Notes: generated by a model from the sequence alone, not told the origin. A stretch of 64,000 bases of DNA from CAYQLY01 sp964418605 (GCA_964418605.1 CAYQLY010000003.1:221765-285764), one strand, 5' to 3'; shown: positions 35,471-44,563, counted from the stretch's first letter. Program-made: numbers and translations.

Positions 35471-36625
35471 ATGACCTCAGTAAAAAAATACATACCACAA
35501 CTCATTGGCTTAGCACTCCTAAGCTGTTTAACATTATCAAAAAATACTACAAATGAAAAATACCTCAACCCAGATTCTACGACAACAATCACTCTTAGCT
35601 TTGTAGGAGATCTCATGTGCCACTCTCCTCAATTTAAAAATGCACAGCTTGCGGAAGATTCTTTTGACTTTAATCCTAGTTTTCAAGAAGTAAAAAACTA
35701 TCTAACAACCGCTGACTTCACTATAGGAAATCTAGAAACAACATGTGCCGGGAAAAAATCAGGATACACCGGCTATCCTAATTTCAATACACCAGATGAA
35801 TTCATCACAGCCCTTAAAAATGCAGGGTTCGATTTCTTAGTCACAGCCAATAATCATTCAATGGATACAGGAGAAAAAGGACTTCTTCGAACTATTGGCA
35901 TTGTTAAAAAAAACAACTTAGGTTATACCGGTACATTCACATCAAAAGAAGACCATGATTCTATACGAGTGATAGCTATAAAAGGAATTCAGCTCAGTAT
36001 TCTCAACTACACGTATGGAACAAATGGATTATACCCATCAAAAGAGAATAGCTATATGCTCAACATCATTGATACAACTACTATTGAGCATGATATTCAA
36101 CAGGCACGATATAAAGGTGCAGAAATTATAATCGTATACTATCATTTTGGTATAGAAAATAACCGAGAGCCTACAGCAGATCAAGAAAAACTCGTTAAAC
36201 AAACTCAAAACTATGGCGCGGATATCATTATAGGAGCACACCCACATGTTATCAGCAGATGCTCTTTTTTTAAAACCAATCGGGCTAAACTCGACAGTGG
36301 ATTCGTTGCTTATTCATTAGGCAACTTCATTTCTAATCAATACTGGCGCTATGCAGATGCTGGTGTGATCCTAACCATAGCATTAACTAAAAAAATCCAG
36401 GCCGACTCTATTTTTATATCAGAAGTAAATTTCATCCCTACGTGGGTATACCGTGGCACAGATAAAAAAAATAAAATGCATATTATTCTTCCTGCAAAGT
36501 ACCACACTTATGATAGCCTACCTGCATTTATATCTACAGAATCAAAAAATAAAATGAAACAAACATGGGAAGATACTCATGAGATACTCCAAAATCCTTC
36601 CCCAAAAATAAGATTAAACAAATAA
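35471..36625 (+). CDS. CapA-like metallophosphoesterase-fold lipoprotein
   Basis: The N-terminus (GLALLSC at about 13-19) looks like a lipobox. The domain then follows the CapA/PgsA pattern: LSFVGDLMCH, FTIGNLETTCAG, LVTANNHSMDTG, IIIGAHPHVI and VAYSLGNFISNQ, conserved metal-binding residues of this metallophosphatase-like family. CapA proteins take part in poly-gamma-glutamate or capsule synthesis, but no capB or capC gene is near, so the role here is open. It follows nuoL by seven bases and may share its transcript. Confidence 0.87.
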   Translation: MTSVKKYIPQLIGLALLSCLTLSKNTTNEKYLNPDSTTTITLSFVGDLMCHSPQFKNAQLAEDSFDFNPSFQEVKNYLTTADFTIGNLETTCAGKKSGYTGYPNFNTPDEFITALKNAGFDFLVTANNHSMDTGEKGLLRTIGIVKKNNLGYTGTFTSKEDHDSIRVIAIKGIQLSILNYTYGTNGLYPSKENSYMLNIIDTTTIEHDIQQARYKGAEIIIVYYHFGIENNREPTADQEKLVKQTQNYGADIIIGAHPHVISRCSFFKTNRAKLDSGFVAYSLGNFISNQYWRYADAGVILTIALTKKIQADSIFISEVNFIPTWVYRGTDKKNKMHIILPAKYHTYDSLPAFISTESKNKMKQTWEDTHEILQNPSPKIRLNK

Positions 36626-36680
36626 GCCCATTAGTGATTATTAGAAAAATACAGTATTTTTTCTAACCAAAACAAAAAAT

Positions 36681-36688
36681 TATATTTG
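36681..36688 (+). promoter_or_regulatory. Putative -7 promoter element for the T9SS cargo protein
   Basis: TATATTTG, 20 bases before the ATG at 36709. Confidence 0.5.
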
Positions 36689-36708
36689 TCAAAACTAAAA
36701 CATACAAT

Positions 36709-38367
36709 ATGAAAACAACTATACTTATTTTACCACGGGTAATAGTACTTATACTTATAAGCACTGTGACGCAATTAAACAATCTATACAGTCAAAAACT
36801 CGTATGGGAGAAAAGCCATGGCTCCATATGGTTTGATCAAGCAGAATACTCTATCGAAGAAACAAATGACGGAGGATATATATTTCCTATGTTATCTTAT
36901 CGAGAATTTGTACCTGATCCATATTGTAGATACTGTCCTACAATTACAAAAACAGATACTGCAGGAAATATAATATGGAAAAAAAGAGACGAGTATTACC
37001 TCAATAAAAAACAACACCTTTTAGGCGGCAAAACAGATATGCGAATCACTTCTGTTCAACCAACACTAGATGGTGGATACATTACTGCTGGATATGCCAA
37101 CGGCATGGATCCTGAATATGGTGTAAGACCTGGAGCAAGCAGAGACATTAATAGAAACCATGCATGGGTAATGAAACTCAATAGTCTTGGAGTAGTAGAA
37201 TGGGGAGAAATATATTGGGGCGATAGCGAAGATTATGGATTCTCGGCTAAAGAAATAACTAAAATAGATCCTATAAGTGGAGTTCCTGTATCGGACGGAT
37301 TTATTATAGGAGGCTATACGTACTCTACTAGTGGTGATGTGAAAAGCAACCATGGTAAAACAGATATATGGGTACTACGCTTAGATACTAAAGGAGGCAT
37401 TGTATGGTCACAAACATATGGCGGATCTTCAGAAGAACAATGTACACGTGTACAACCTACACGAGATGGTGGATTCATTGCACTAGGAAAAACCTATTCC
37501 AATGATCATGATGCTACAGGCAACCATGGTAAAAGTGATATCATCGTATTAAAATTAAAATCTAATGGAGATATCGATTGGAAAAAAACATACGGAGGAA
37601 GTAATGAGGACTATCCAGGTGGAATTGAAGAAAACATAGATGGCAACGGATATATTTTTAGTGGGACCACTACGTCAATAGATGGGAATATCATAAGCAA
37701 ACGAAGTGGATCTACTGATGGGGACATATGGGTTGTTAAACTAAAAGCAAATGGAAATATTATTTGGGATAAAACATATGGAGGAACGGCAGATGAAATG
37801 GCTTGGGATATTGCCATCAAATCTTCGGATACCACATATATGATATCAGGAAGTGCAGGCTCCAATGATTTAGATGTATTCATAAAAAGAGGGCTTCATG
37901 ATGATTACTATGCTCTAAAGCTTGATAAAAATGGAAATTTCAAATGGAGCTCAACGTATGGAGGAGGCAAATCTGATTTTGCTACAAGTATTCGACCAAC
38001 CAAAGATGGCAACTATTACATTGGAATAGGAACAACTTTTTCATGGGATGGTGACATTACCGGTTCGATAGGTGAACATGACGCATGGATGATCAAAATA
38101 AAAGATACTGATGTTAAACCAACCATATTAATATCTCCTACTATCTTCTATGGCAACGAGATGAATTTATTACGTATTGATGTACTTGACTCTCGGTATA
38201 TCGGCGCAACAGTAGAAATTATTGACATGGTAACTTCAGCTGTGAAAATTCGAACAACGATCACAAAAACAAAAGAAATTATTGACATCACCTCATTACC
38301 TAGAGGGATTTATTTAGTACGAATAACTGGACCAACAACGATTCAAGTACGTATCGTGGTTATATAA
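36709..38367 (+). CDS. Secreted repeat protein with T9SS sorting domain
   Basis: Signal peptide to about residue 28 (NLYSQ). The body repeats a ~60-residue unit with landmarks GGSxEEQ or GGSNEDY, DGGFIALG or DGNGYIFSG, and KTDIWVLRLDTKGGIVW-like; six or seven copies would form a beta-propeller. The final ~75 residues (ISPTIFYGNEMNLL to the end, PRGIYLVRI) match a T9SS C-terminal domain, so the protein should be exported across the outer membrane. No catalytic motif. Its own promoter and terminator make it monocistronic. Confidence 0.85.
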   Translation: MKTTILILPRVIVLILISTVTQLNNLYSQKLVWEKSHGSIWFDQAEYSIEETNDGGYIFPMLSYREFVPDPYCRYCPTITKTDTAGNIIWKKRDEYYLNKKQHLLGGKTDMRITSVQPTLDGGYITAGYANGMDPEYGVRPGASRDINRNHAWVMKLNSLGVVEWGEIYWGDSEDYGFSAKEITKIDPISGVPVSDGFIIGGYTYSTSGDVKSNHGKTDIWVLRLDTKGGIVWSQTYGGSSEEQCTRVQPTRDGGFIALGKTYSNDHDATGNHGKSDIIVLKLKSNGDIDWKKTYGGSNEDYPGGIEENIDGNGYIFSGTTTSIDGNIISKRSGSTDGDIWVVKLKANGNIIWDKTYGGTADEMAWDIAIKSSDTTYMISGSAGSNDLDVFIKRGLHDDYYALKLDKNGNFKWSSTYGGGKSDFATSIRPTKDGNYYIGIGTTFSWDGDITGSIGEHDAWMIKIKDTDVKPTILISPTIFYGNEMNLLRIDVLDSRYIGATVEIIDMVTSAVKIRTTITKTKEIIDITSLPRGIYLVRITGPTTIQVRIVVI

Positions 38368-38380
38368 TAAAATGCAATAC

Positions 38381-38414
38381 ATTAAAAAAGCCGCTTTTAC
38401 GCGGCTTTTTTAAT
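38381..38414. terminator. Bidirectional terminator
   Basis: Perfect 14-base stem ATTAAAAAAGCCGC/GCGGCTTTTTTAAT with loop TTTTAC. A and T tracts on either side suit both the T9SS cargo gene and the convergent smpB. Confidence 0.92.
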
Positions 38415-38441
38415 AAGTATATAAACTATTTTTACTGCAAA

Positions 38442-38903
38442 CTAAAGTTTTATTTTTCCCAATTCTCGTTTCAGATCCTTTTCTTTAATATCTTCACGTT
38501 TATCATATAACTTTTTACCTTTTGCAATGGCAATTTCCAACTTCGCATAACCTCTTTCATTAATAAATAAACGAACAGGAATAATGGTCAAGCCCTTATC
38601 ACGACTTTTAACTGTTATTTTTTTTAATTCTTTCCCAGTAAGCAATAACTTTCGATCTCTAAACGGATCATGATTATAATGCGTACCTTTATCATACGTA
38701 GAAATATGAAGTTGTTTAACAAAAAGCTCATCATTTAGAAATACACAGTATGCATCTTGCAAGTTAGCATTCCCTTGACGGATGGATTTAATCTCAGTAC
38801 CCTTTAAAGACATACCTGCTATATAAGTATCCATCAGATGGTATTCAAAAGAAGCCTTCTTGTTTTTAATGTGAATGGATTTAAATTTACTTTCTTTACT
38901 CAT
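38442..38903 (-). CDS. smpB: SsrA-binding protein SmpB
   Basis: Binds tmRNA and rescues stalled ribosomes. Motifs NKKASFEYHLMDTYIAGMSLKGTEIKSIRQG (about residues 13-43), DAYCVF, and the C-terminal KLYDKREDIKEKDLKREL tail that enters the decoding channel. The ATG overlaps the thioesterase stop by four bases. The ssrA gene was not found in the window. Confidence 0.96.
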   Translation of the reverse strand: MSKESKFKSIHIKNKKASFEYHLMDTYIAGMSLKGTEIKSIRQGNANLQDAYCVFLNDELFVKQLHISTYDKGTHYNHDPFRDRKLLLTGKELKKITVKSRDKGLTIIPVRLFINERGYAKLEIAIAKGKKLYDKREDIKEKDLKRELGKIKL

Positions 38904-39295
38904 TTTAATGAGCTTAATAACCGTTCAATTTTTTCTTTCTTTAATATCTTTTGCCCTGTTTCTCCCTCTGCAATCAACCGATGGCCAGCATATACCGTAT
39001 ACGTACAAATAAGCTCATGCCCACGACATGATTTTACTTTAGCTTCGATAGTCAAGGAATCTCCTATACCTGCCGGACTTTTATGATGGATGGTAAGCAT
39101 TGTTCCAATGCCTTCTTCATCCTCCTCTTTCATATCCAACACAAACAATCTGGAAGCCCATTCAATATCTCGAGCTAGTGCAAAGGTCGCACAAACCGGA
39201 TGAACCATCCCATCTACTTCAAAGGAAGCAACATCTGCTTGTTGCACTACCTTTTTATAAACCTTAGAATCACCTTCTTTAAACAATGCCTTCAT
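38900..39295 (-). CDS. Hotdog-fold thioesterase (FlK-like)
   Basis: 131 residues of hotdog type: VHPVCATFALARDIEWASRLFV, EGIGTMLTIHHKSPAGIGDSLTIEAKV, and ELICTYTVYAGHRLIAEGETGQKIL. The GIGDSLTIEAKV segment and the His/Glu placement resemble fluoroacetyl-CoA-thioesterase-like proteins, which hydrolyse acyl-CoAs. Substrate unknown. Co-transcribed with smpB. A minus-strand TATTTTTG box ends seven bases before its start, so the transcript may lack a leader. Confidence 0.8.
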   Translation of the reverse strand: MKALFKEGDSKVYKKVVQQADVASFEVDGMVHPVCATFALARDIEWASRLFVLDMKEEDEEGIGTMLTIHHKSPAGIGDSLTIEAKVKSCRGHELICTYTVYAGHRLIAEGETGQKILKKEKIERLLSSLK

Positions 39296-39302
39296 AGCTC
39301 AA

Positions 39303-39310
39303 CAAAAATA
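39303..39310 (-). promoter_or_regulatory. Putative -7 element just upstream of the thioesterase start
   Basis: Minus-strand TATTTTTG, seven bases before the start codon; divergent from the mtaB box at 39325-39332. Confidence 0.4.
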
Positions 39311-39324
39311 ATCGGTTTTTCGCG

Positions 39325-39332
39325 TAAATTTG
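39325..39332 (+). promoter_or_regulatory. Putative -7 element just upstream of mtaB
   Basis: TAAATTTG, seven bases before the ATG at 39340, predicting a leaderless or near-leaderless transcript. Confidence 0.5.
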
Positions 39333-39339
39333 CACACAA

Positions 39340-40662
39340 ATGAAAAAAGTAGCTTTTTATACTCTCGGCTGTAAACTCAACTTTTCAGAAACATCGACCA
39401 TCAGTCGAGCTTTTGAGGAAAAAGGGTTCCAAAAAGTAGCTTTCCATGATCATCCTGATATATTTATAATTAATACCTGCTCCGTCACAGACCACGCCGA
39501 TAAAAAGTGTAAAAAGATAGTCAAAGAGGCACTCAAAATTTCCCCACATGCATTCATTGGCATCATTGGATGTTATGCTCAACTCAAACCAACAGAAATA
39601 GCAACTATTCCTGGTGTAGATGCGGTATTAGGCGCTTCCGAAAAATTTAATATCATCGAATTGATTGATGAGTTTGAAAAAAAACCTAAAGCACTTGTTT
39701 TTAACTCGCCAATTGAAAATGTAGTAGACTACTATTGCTCCTACTCTGCCAGTGATCGAACACGAACATTTTTAAAAGTTCAAGATGGCTGTGATTACTC
39801 CTGTTCATTTTGTACCATTCCATTAGCCAGAGGGAAAAGCCGAAGCGATTCGATTAAACATATTGTTGAAACAGCCCAAGACATTGGAGAAACAGGTGTA
39901 AAAGAAATTGTGTTAACAGGAGTCAATATTGGTGATTTTGGTATCCAGCAAGGCAAAAGAGAAAATCGATTTTTAGATTTAATCCAAGCATTAGACGAGG
40001 TCAAATCAGTCGAACGATTTAGAATATCTTCTATTGAACCTAACTTGCTCTCTGATGAAATTATAACGTGGGTAAGCACAAGTAAAAAATTTGTTCCTCA
40101 TTTTCATATTCCACTTCAATCAGGATCCAATGCTATTCTAAAACAAATGAAAAGAAGATATCTACGCGAACTCTATGCAGACCGGGTTCAGCATGTGAAA
40201 ACCATTATGCCCGACTGTTGCATTGGTGTAGATGTCATCGTTGGTTTCCCTGGCGAATCAAACGATCATTTTTTAGAAACATACAATTTCCTACATGATC
40301 TCCCCATTTCATACCTTCATGTATTTACCTATTCTGAACGTCCAAATACTGTCGCTGATACTCTACCCAATCATGTACTACCTCGGCTACGTCATGAACG
40401 CTCCGAAATGCTTCACCTTCTTTCTGATAAGAAAAGACATTTTTTTTATCAAGAAAATCTAGGAAAAACAAAGACCGTTATCTTTGAAGAAAAAGAAGAG
40501 GGTGGATATATGGTTGGATTCACAGAAAACTATATTAAGGTACGTATGTCTTATGATCCTCTATGGATTAATGACCTAAAAAAAATCAAACTTAACAACC
40601 TGTCTACCAATGGAACAGTAGATGGTCTGTTAGCTGAATCACCGATACCGATTAAGACGTGA
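39340..40662 (+). CDS. mtaB: tRNA t6A37 methylthiotransferase MtaB
   Basis: Radical-SAM enzyme that adds the methylthio group to t6A at position 37 of tRNAs reading ANN codons. N-terminal UPF0004 cysteines (TLGCKLNFSE, INTCSVTDHADKKCKK, IGCYAQ), radical-SAM CxxxCxxC in DGCDYSCSFCTIPLARG (about residues 148-163), then PHFHIPLQSGSNAILKQMKRRY and a C-terminal TRAM-like part. The TLGCKxN opening and NTCSVTDHAD mark MtaB rather than MiaB or RimO. It overlaps the convergent SiaB gene by 11 bases. Confidence 0.94.
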   Translation: MKKVAFYTLGCKLNFSETSTISRAFEEKGFQKVAFHDHPDIFIINTCSVTDHADKKCKKIVKEALKISPHAFIGIIGCYAQLKPTEIATIPGVDAVLGASEKFNIIELIDEFEKKPKALVFNSPIENVVDYYCSYSASDRTRTFLKVQDGCDYSCSFCTIPLARGKSRSDSIKHIVETAQDIGETGVKEIVLTGVNIGDFGIQQGKRENRFLDLIQALDEVKSVERFRISSIEPNLLSDEIITWVSTSKKFVPHFHIPLQSGSNAILKQMKRRYLRELYADRVQHVKTIMPDCCIGVDVIVGFPGESNDHFLETYNFLHDLPISYLHVFTYSERPNTVADTLPNHVLPRLRHERSEMLHLLSDKKRHFFYQENLGKTKTVIFEEKEEGGYMVGFTENYIKVRMSYDPLWINDLKKIKLNNLSTNGTVDGLLAESPIPIKT

Positions 40663-41194
40663 TCGTCTGAATATGCATTTGAAGAGAAAAAAAAATCAGC
40701 TGATCTGAAACGGGATGAAAATCATAGTCTAATTTACTCCCCGATCGCCTGGCCATATCAATAAAACCAAGACCTGCACCTCCTTTTGACGATAGCTCCT
40801 TACGCTGAATGATATCATGATACATTTTTTTCAATCCCTCTTTATCTAATTTATTAACCTCATCTAAATGTGCTTTCAAGCTCTTAACATGATGACTATG
40901 TATAAAATTACCACTGGCAATACTGTATTTGTTTTCATCTTTAGCGATGATAAATATAGCCTGATTGGCTAACTCATGATCGCTTTTTTCATGATGCATG
41001 GAAACATTTTGCAAACACTCGACCAAAAGTTGAAATAATTTTTTTTTAGTAGACTCCTCCTCTTCAAGCAATTTTAAATTTCGTTCTGCCATAGTCAAAA
41101 TCGACTTTGTAATGGCTCCGGTAAATTCACCCTGATAGACAAAAAGAATATGTTTCTCTCTGACAAATTGAAAAAGTTCATATATATATGCCAT
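40652..41194 (-). CDS. SiaB-family protein kinase (DUF6272-like)
   Basis: 180 residues from ATG at 41194 (MAYIYELFQF); an upstream in-frame ATG exists at 41284 but adds a basic stretch unlike the family. FVYQGEFTGAITKSIL, LFQLLVECLQNVSMHHE (N-box-like) and SKGGAGLGFIDMARRSG (G-box-like) match SiaB/HATPase-type kinases, which partner STAS-domain and PP2C phosphatase proteins in switch modules such as SiaABCD. Neither partner is in the window. The neighbouring TPR membrane protein is on the other strand. Confidence 0.8.
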   Translation of the reverse strand: MAYIYELFQFVREKHILFVYQGEFTGAITKSILTMAERNLKLLEEEESTKKKLFQLLVECLQNVSMHHEKSDHELANQAIFIIAKDENKYSIASGNFIHSHHVKSLKAHLDEVNKLDKEGLKKMYHDIIQRKELSSKGGAGLGFIDMARRSGSKLDYDFHPVSDQLIFFSLQMHIQTITS

Positions 41195-41320
41195 TCCTGT
41201 TGATGGATAACGCTTATACAAATAAACGAAATTCGCTAGTACTAAATGATACAGATGCCTCTTTTTTCTTGTCCTGTTGAGCACAGCGAAATAGCCATTT
41301 TGTGACCAAGCCCCCTTTTA

Positions 41321-41401
41321 CTCGCCTGCGTGTCGCAAGTGAGCAAGAGTAAACTCGGCAAAGCCGAGCGAAGCAATCTCACAGTGAGATTGCTTCGCTC
41401 G
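41321..41401. repeat. Cluster of three palindromic repeats (REP-like)
   Basis: Three inverted repeats in 81 bases: CTCGCCTGCG/CGCAAGTGAG (41321-41343, imperfect), CTCGGC/GCCGAG (41354-41368) and a perfect 17-base stem CGAGCGAAGCAATCTCA (41365-41381) with its complement at 41385-41401, loop CAG. The last two share CGAG and exclude each other. The segment is much richer in G+C than its surroundings. The core AGCGAAGCAATCTCA resembles dispersed extragenic palindromes in other AT-rich genomes. It may be mobile in origin or a terminator/attenuator before the TPR gene. Confidence 0.85.
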
Positions 41402-41430
41402 CCATGACGTAAAAAAATAAAGCGTACCTC

Positions 41431-41461
41431 TTTGTTTTTTATGATTTTAATGGTAGATTTA
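41431..41461 (+). promoter_or_regulatory. Promoter of the TPR gene
   Basis: TTTG at 41431-41434, exactly 19 bases, TAGATTTA at 41454-41461, close to the Bacteroides consensus TTTG-N19-TAnnTTTG; ATG at 41482 is 20 bases further. It lies after the palindromes, so they would be outside the transcript. Confidence 0.65.
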
Positions 41462-41481
41462 AGGATAGCATTTAATTCAGT

Positions 41482-43746
41482 ATGTTGATCCGTCTTTCCC
41501 GTATTATACCTGTTCTGATTTTAGGATTGGTGGCGATGTACTTTGCTGCTAAGCACAGAAGCCAACAACCCATCAAGCTGAGCATCTATGATTTGCCTGT
41601 GATGCCTTTAATGAATCCTAAGAAAGTAGCCCGGGTGGAGGATATCTACTGGAGAGCACGGATAAGCATGCAGAAAAAAGAGGTACGCAATGCCTATCTC
41701 TGTGCTTATAAAATAGATCAGATCTCTGATTCTTCAGACTACAAACAAGGCAGGGCTTATAGCCATTATTTGAAAGGATTGGTCTTGTATGAAGACAAGA
41801 ACTACGATTCAGCTTTGTATCATCATAAGAGAGCTTTACTGATACAGCAGGACAGCATAGCTCAGGAAGACTCCTGGCAGATGTGTTACATCTTATCTGA
41901 CTTAGCTAAAGTGTATGAGAAGTTGGGCAACCAAGAGCAAGCGGATATATGTTTACTGAGGCGTCGGGATTACATGCGTGGAATCTGGGTGAGGGACTTT
42001 AAAGAGCTGGAAGAGAAGAAAGCTAAGGAGAAGAGAGAGAAAATACATAAGGAACAAGAAGAAAGAGACATCATTGAAACACTCCCCCGAAACTTGCGGC
42101 TACTGTACACTAAATCAGAATTAACAAATTATAAAAATGTTTACCAATCTTTATTTTATGCCAATGAGGTGATCATTAAATCCTTGGATCAAGGAAGCAG
42201 AGATGGATTTCTTTTGGGGAATCTGAAAGTGAGCAAACTATTCTCTGATATGTATTTAGATATCTATCATGATGTAGACAAGTCCATTGAATGGGCTGAT
42301 CGCATGATTGAGCAAGCTAAAAATCTCGAATATAAAGATGGTGAAGCCTTGGGGCATCACATGAAAGGTTATGTGTATGAGATGCAAAAGAAAGAATATG
42401 TTCAAGCCTTGGATTGTTTCTTTAAAGCATTGACCATTCAAAGAGAGTTGAATCAATGGCAAGAGATTGGTAAGTCCTATTTGGGAATGGGTAATACTTA
42501 TTACAAACTCCAATTTTTTGATAGAGCAAAAGAGTATTATGAGTTATTTATTAATAATGCACAATTAATCAATAATAAATCCGATGAAGCAGAAGGATAT
42601 AGAAATATGGCCTTAGCACATCAAAATCTTAAACAAGACTATGTGACGGCAGCGTTATATTTTACCCGTTCACTAGAGATTCAAAAATCATTAAATAATG
42701 AAGAAGGAATCGCTGATGCGTACCATAGTTTAGCAGGTACCTATTATATGAGAAATGATTTTAATCAAGCTTCGATTTATTATCTAAAAACACTAGAGCA
42801 TCGTATTAAAACGGAGGATAATCGTTTAGCTGATACCTATTTTGATTTGGGCTTAGTCTATCATGCTTTGAATAATACCACTAAAGCCAAAGACTATTTT
42901 TCTAAAACCATAGAACTTAGCACATCCATTAATTATCAAGAACTTGTAATATGTTCTCATGAATGGTTAGGAGAATTAGCCAAAATCTCCAAAAACTATC
43001 CTACTGCCATTCAAGAACTCAGTATAGCCCAGCAGCTGGCAGAGCAAGACAAGAACACACATCTGAACTTGTTGATAGACATCACCGATACGTTTTCCAA
43101 ACTTTATGAAGAGATGGGCGATGATAGCAAAGCAATGGATTATGTTCATAAAAAAGAAGCCTGGGAAAGCACAGCTGTAGCGGAGAAGAGCAGGATAACG
43201 AAGTTATTAGAGAAACAACGTTTCGATACAGTGAAGTGGGAAGATACTATAGAGAAGAAAAAAGAAGAAGGAATCTCAATGTGGTGGTACATTGTATCAG
43301 CTGTTGTGATAAGCTTCGTCATTGGCGGTGGTAGTGTGCTGACGTGGACCTACATCAGGACTAAGAAATCGACCAGCATAGTTCAAGGAGACCATCAAGA
43401 AAAAAAAGAAAATATTGAGTACAAGGAAATAACAAACGAAATCAAACAAGACGATCATATTCAAACCACCGAAACGATTAATGAAGATATAGACGATCCC
43501 ATTAAGTCCTTAACGAACCGGTTGTACCGCATTCTGCTTCACCAATTTCATACCAATGAGTGGATTGAAAAGGAATCTATGCAAGTCTATACAGAAGCTA
43601 AAGAGATGGAGAAGGTCTATAAATCTAAACCCGATGCCTCCCTTTACCGAAACGAACTGAAAGACATCCGCTATATTGTTCGCAATGCGAAGTGGTTTTT
43701 AGTATGCTTAAAAGAGCAAGATAAAACTAAAAATAAATCAGACTAA
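41482..43746 (+). CDS. Large TPR protein with two membrane segments
   Basis: 754 residues. An N-terminal membrane segment (IIPVLILGLVAMYFAA, about 9-24), about ten TPR units (for example GRAYSHYLKGLVLYEDKNYDSALYHHKRAL-like and ADAYHSLAGTYYMRNDFNQASIYY), a second segment at about 600-625 (WWYIVSAVVISFVIGGG) and a cytoplasmic charged tail. It resembles Bacteroidota TPR sensors that normally end in a kinase, SpoIIE or HTH domain, but none is recognised here. Base composition is uneven: hand counts of 120-base samples gave about 41% G+C near the start, 36% in the middle and 43% near the end. Function unknown. Confidence 0.8.
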   Translation: MLIRLSRIIPVLILGLVAMYFAAKHRSQQPIKLSIYDLPVMPLMNPKKVARVEDIYWRARISMQKKEVRNAYLCAYKIDQISDSSDYKQGRAYSHYLKGLVLYEDKNYDSALYHHKRALLIQQDSIAQEDSWQMCYILSDLAKVYEKLGNQEQADICLLRRRDYMRGIWVRDFKELEEKKAKEKREKIHKEQEERDIIETLPRNLRLLYTKSELTNYKNVYQSLFYANEVIIKSLDQGSRDGFLLGNLKVSKLFSDMYLDIYHDVDKSIEWADRMIEQAKNLEYKDGEALGHHMKGYVYEMQKKEYVQALDCFFKALTIQRELNQWQEIGKSYLGMGNTYYKLQFFDRAKEYYELFINNAQLINNKSDEAEGYRNMALAHQNLKQDYVTAALYFTRSLEIQKSLNNEEGIADAYHSLAGTYYMRNDFNQASIYYLKTLEHRIKTEDNRLADTYFDLGLVYHALNNTTKAKDYFSKTIELSTSINYQELVICSHEWLGELAKISKNYPTAIQELSIAQQLAEQDKNTHLNLLIDITDTFSKLYEEMGDDSKAMDYVHKKEAWESTAVAEKSRITKLLEKQRFDTVKWEDTIEKKKEEGISMWWYIVSAVVISFVIGGGSVLTWTYIRTKKSTSIVQGDHQEKKENIEYKEITNEIKQDDHIQTTETINEDIDDPIKSLTNRLYRILLHQFHTNEWIEKESMQVYTEAKEMEKVYKSKPDASLYRNELKDIRYIVRNAKWFLVCLKEQDKTKNKSD

Positions 43747-43772
43747 AGGATTAAGTATTAACTTACTTAAAC

Positions 43773-43809
43773 AAAAACCCTGGAAACACGAAACGTTTCT
43801 GGGGTTTTT
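43773..43809 (+). terminator. Rho-independent terminator after the TPR gene
   Basis: Stem AAAAACCC-TG-GAAAC with GTTTC-TG-GGGTTTTT (two G-T wobbles), loop of seven, then T-rich. It separates the TPR gene from ccmB. Confidence 0.85.
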
Positions 43810-43886
43810 ACATTTATGTCCTGGGGAATTTATCCACTTTAAAAATTCAATTGAACTATATAAAAAGAATTTCCTAAATTACACCC

Positions 43887-44552
43887 ATGTGGAAGGATGT
43901 CCTTATTTTCTTAAAAAAAGAAATAAAGCAAGAATGGCGAAAACGCCATGCCATACAGAGTATTTTGACTTATTTAATAGGCACTATATTTGTATGTTAT
44001 ATTTGTTTTTATGCTAAATCAAACAGCATTCATCCCATCAGTTGGAATGCTTTATTTTGGATCATTGCTCTCTTTATAGCTGTTAGTGCTGGGGGGAAAA
44101 GTTTTTTACAAGAAAGTGATGGCAGGCAACTTTATTATTATTCATTAATCCGACCAGAAGTCATTATTACAGCCAAACTGATTTACAACACCGTTCTGAT
44201 TTCATTATTGCTAGGCATAGAGTTTATATTTTATCAACTGGTTACAGGAAATCCTATTCAAAAAACAAATTTATTTATCATAACATTAATCCTAGCTGCT
44301 ATCGGATTTGCCAGTATCCTCACCTTGGTATCAGCCATCGCTTCTAAAGCCAATCAAAATAACTTACTCACAGCTATCCTTAGCTTTCCATTGCTTATTC
44401 CCATGCTAGCCATTGCTATACGCTTATGTAAAAAAGCCATTGATGATATTGATATCAGTATGGCAAGAAAAGATATACTTGTATTGGCATCCCTCAATCT
44501 GATTACCATTACACTTTCATACATTCTGTTTCCTTATATTTGGAGAAATTAA
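43887..44552 (+). CDS. ccmB: Cytochrome c maturation ABC permease CcmB
   Basis: Membrane subunit of the CcmAB heme-handling ABC system. 221 residues with six hydrophobic segments; opening FLKKEIKQEWRKRHAIQSILTYLIGT and FIAVSAGGKSFLQESDGRQLYYYSLIRPEVIITAKLIYN are typical of Bacteroidota CcmB. The ATPase gene ccmA is not next to it. A TTG-N21-TAAATTAC promoter-like pair lies upstream with its -7 end four bases from the ATG. ccmC follows. Confidence 0.9.
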   Translation: MWKDVLIFLKKEIKQEWRKRHAIQSILTYLIGTIFVCYICFYAKSNSIHPISWNALFWIIALFIAVSAGGKSFLQESDGRQLYYYSLIRPEVIITAKLIYNTVLISLLLGIEFIFYQLVTGNPIQKTNLFIITLILAAIGFASILTLVSAIASKANQNNLLTAILSFPLLIPMLAIAIRLCKKAIDDIDISMARKDILVLASLNLITITLSYILFPYIWRN

Positions 44553-44563
44553 AGATATATTCA

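Noticed and set aside
41321..41401. CRISPR array
   Set aside because: The repeats are inverted palindromes without equal direct repeats or spacers, and no cas genes are in the window.
44540..44563. Upstream TTG start for ccmC
   Set aside because: It would overlap ccmB coding; ATG 44564 is 12 bases after the ccmB stop and fits the family start.
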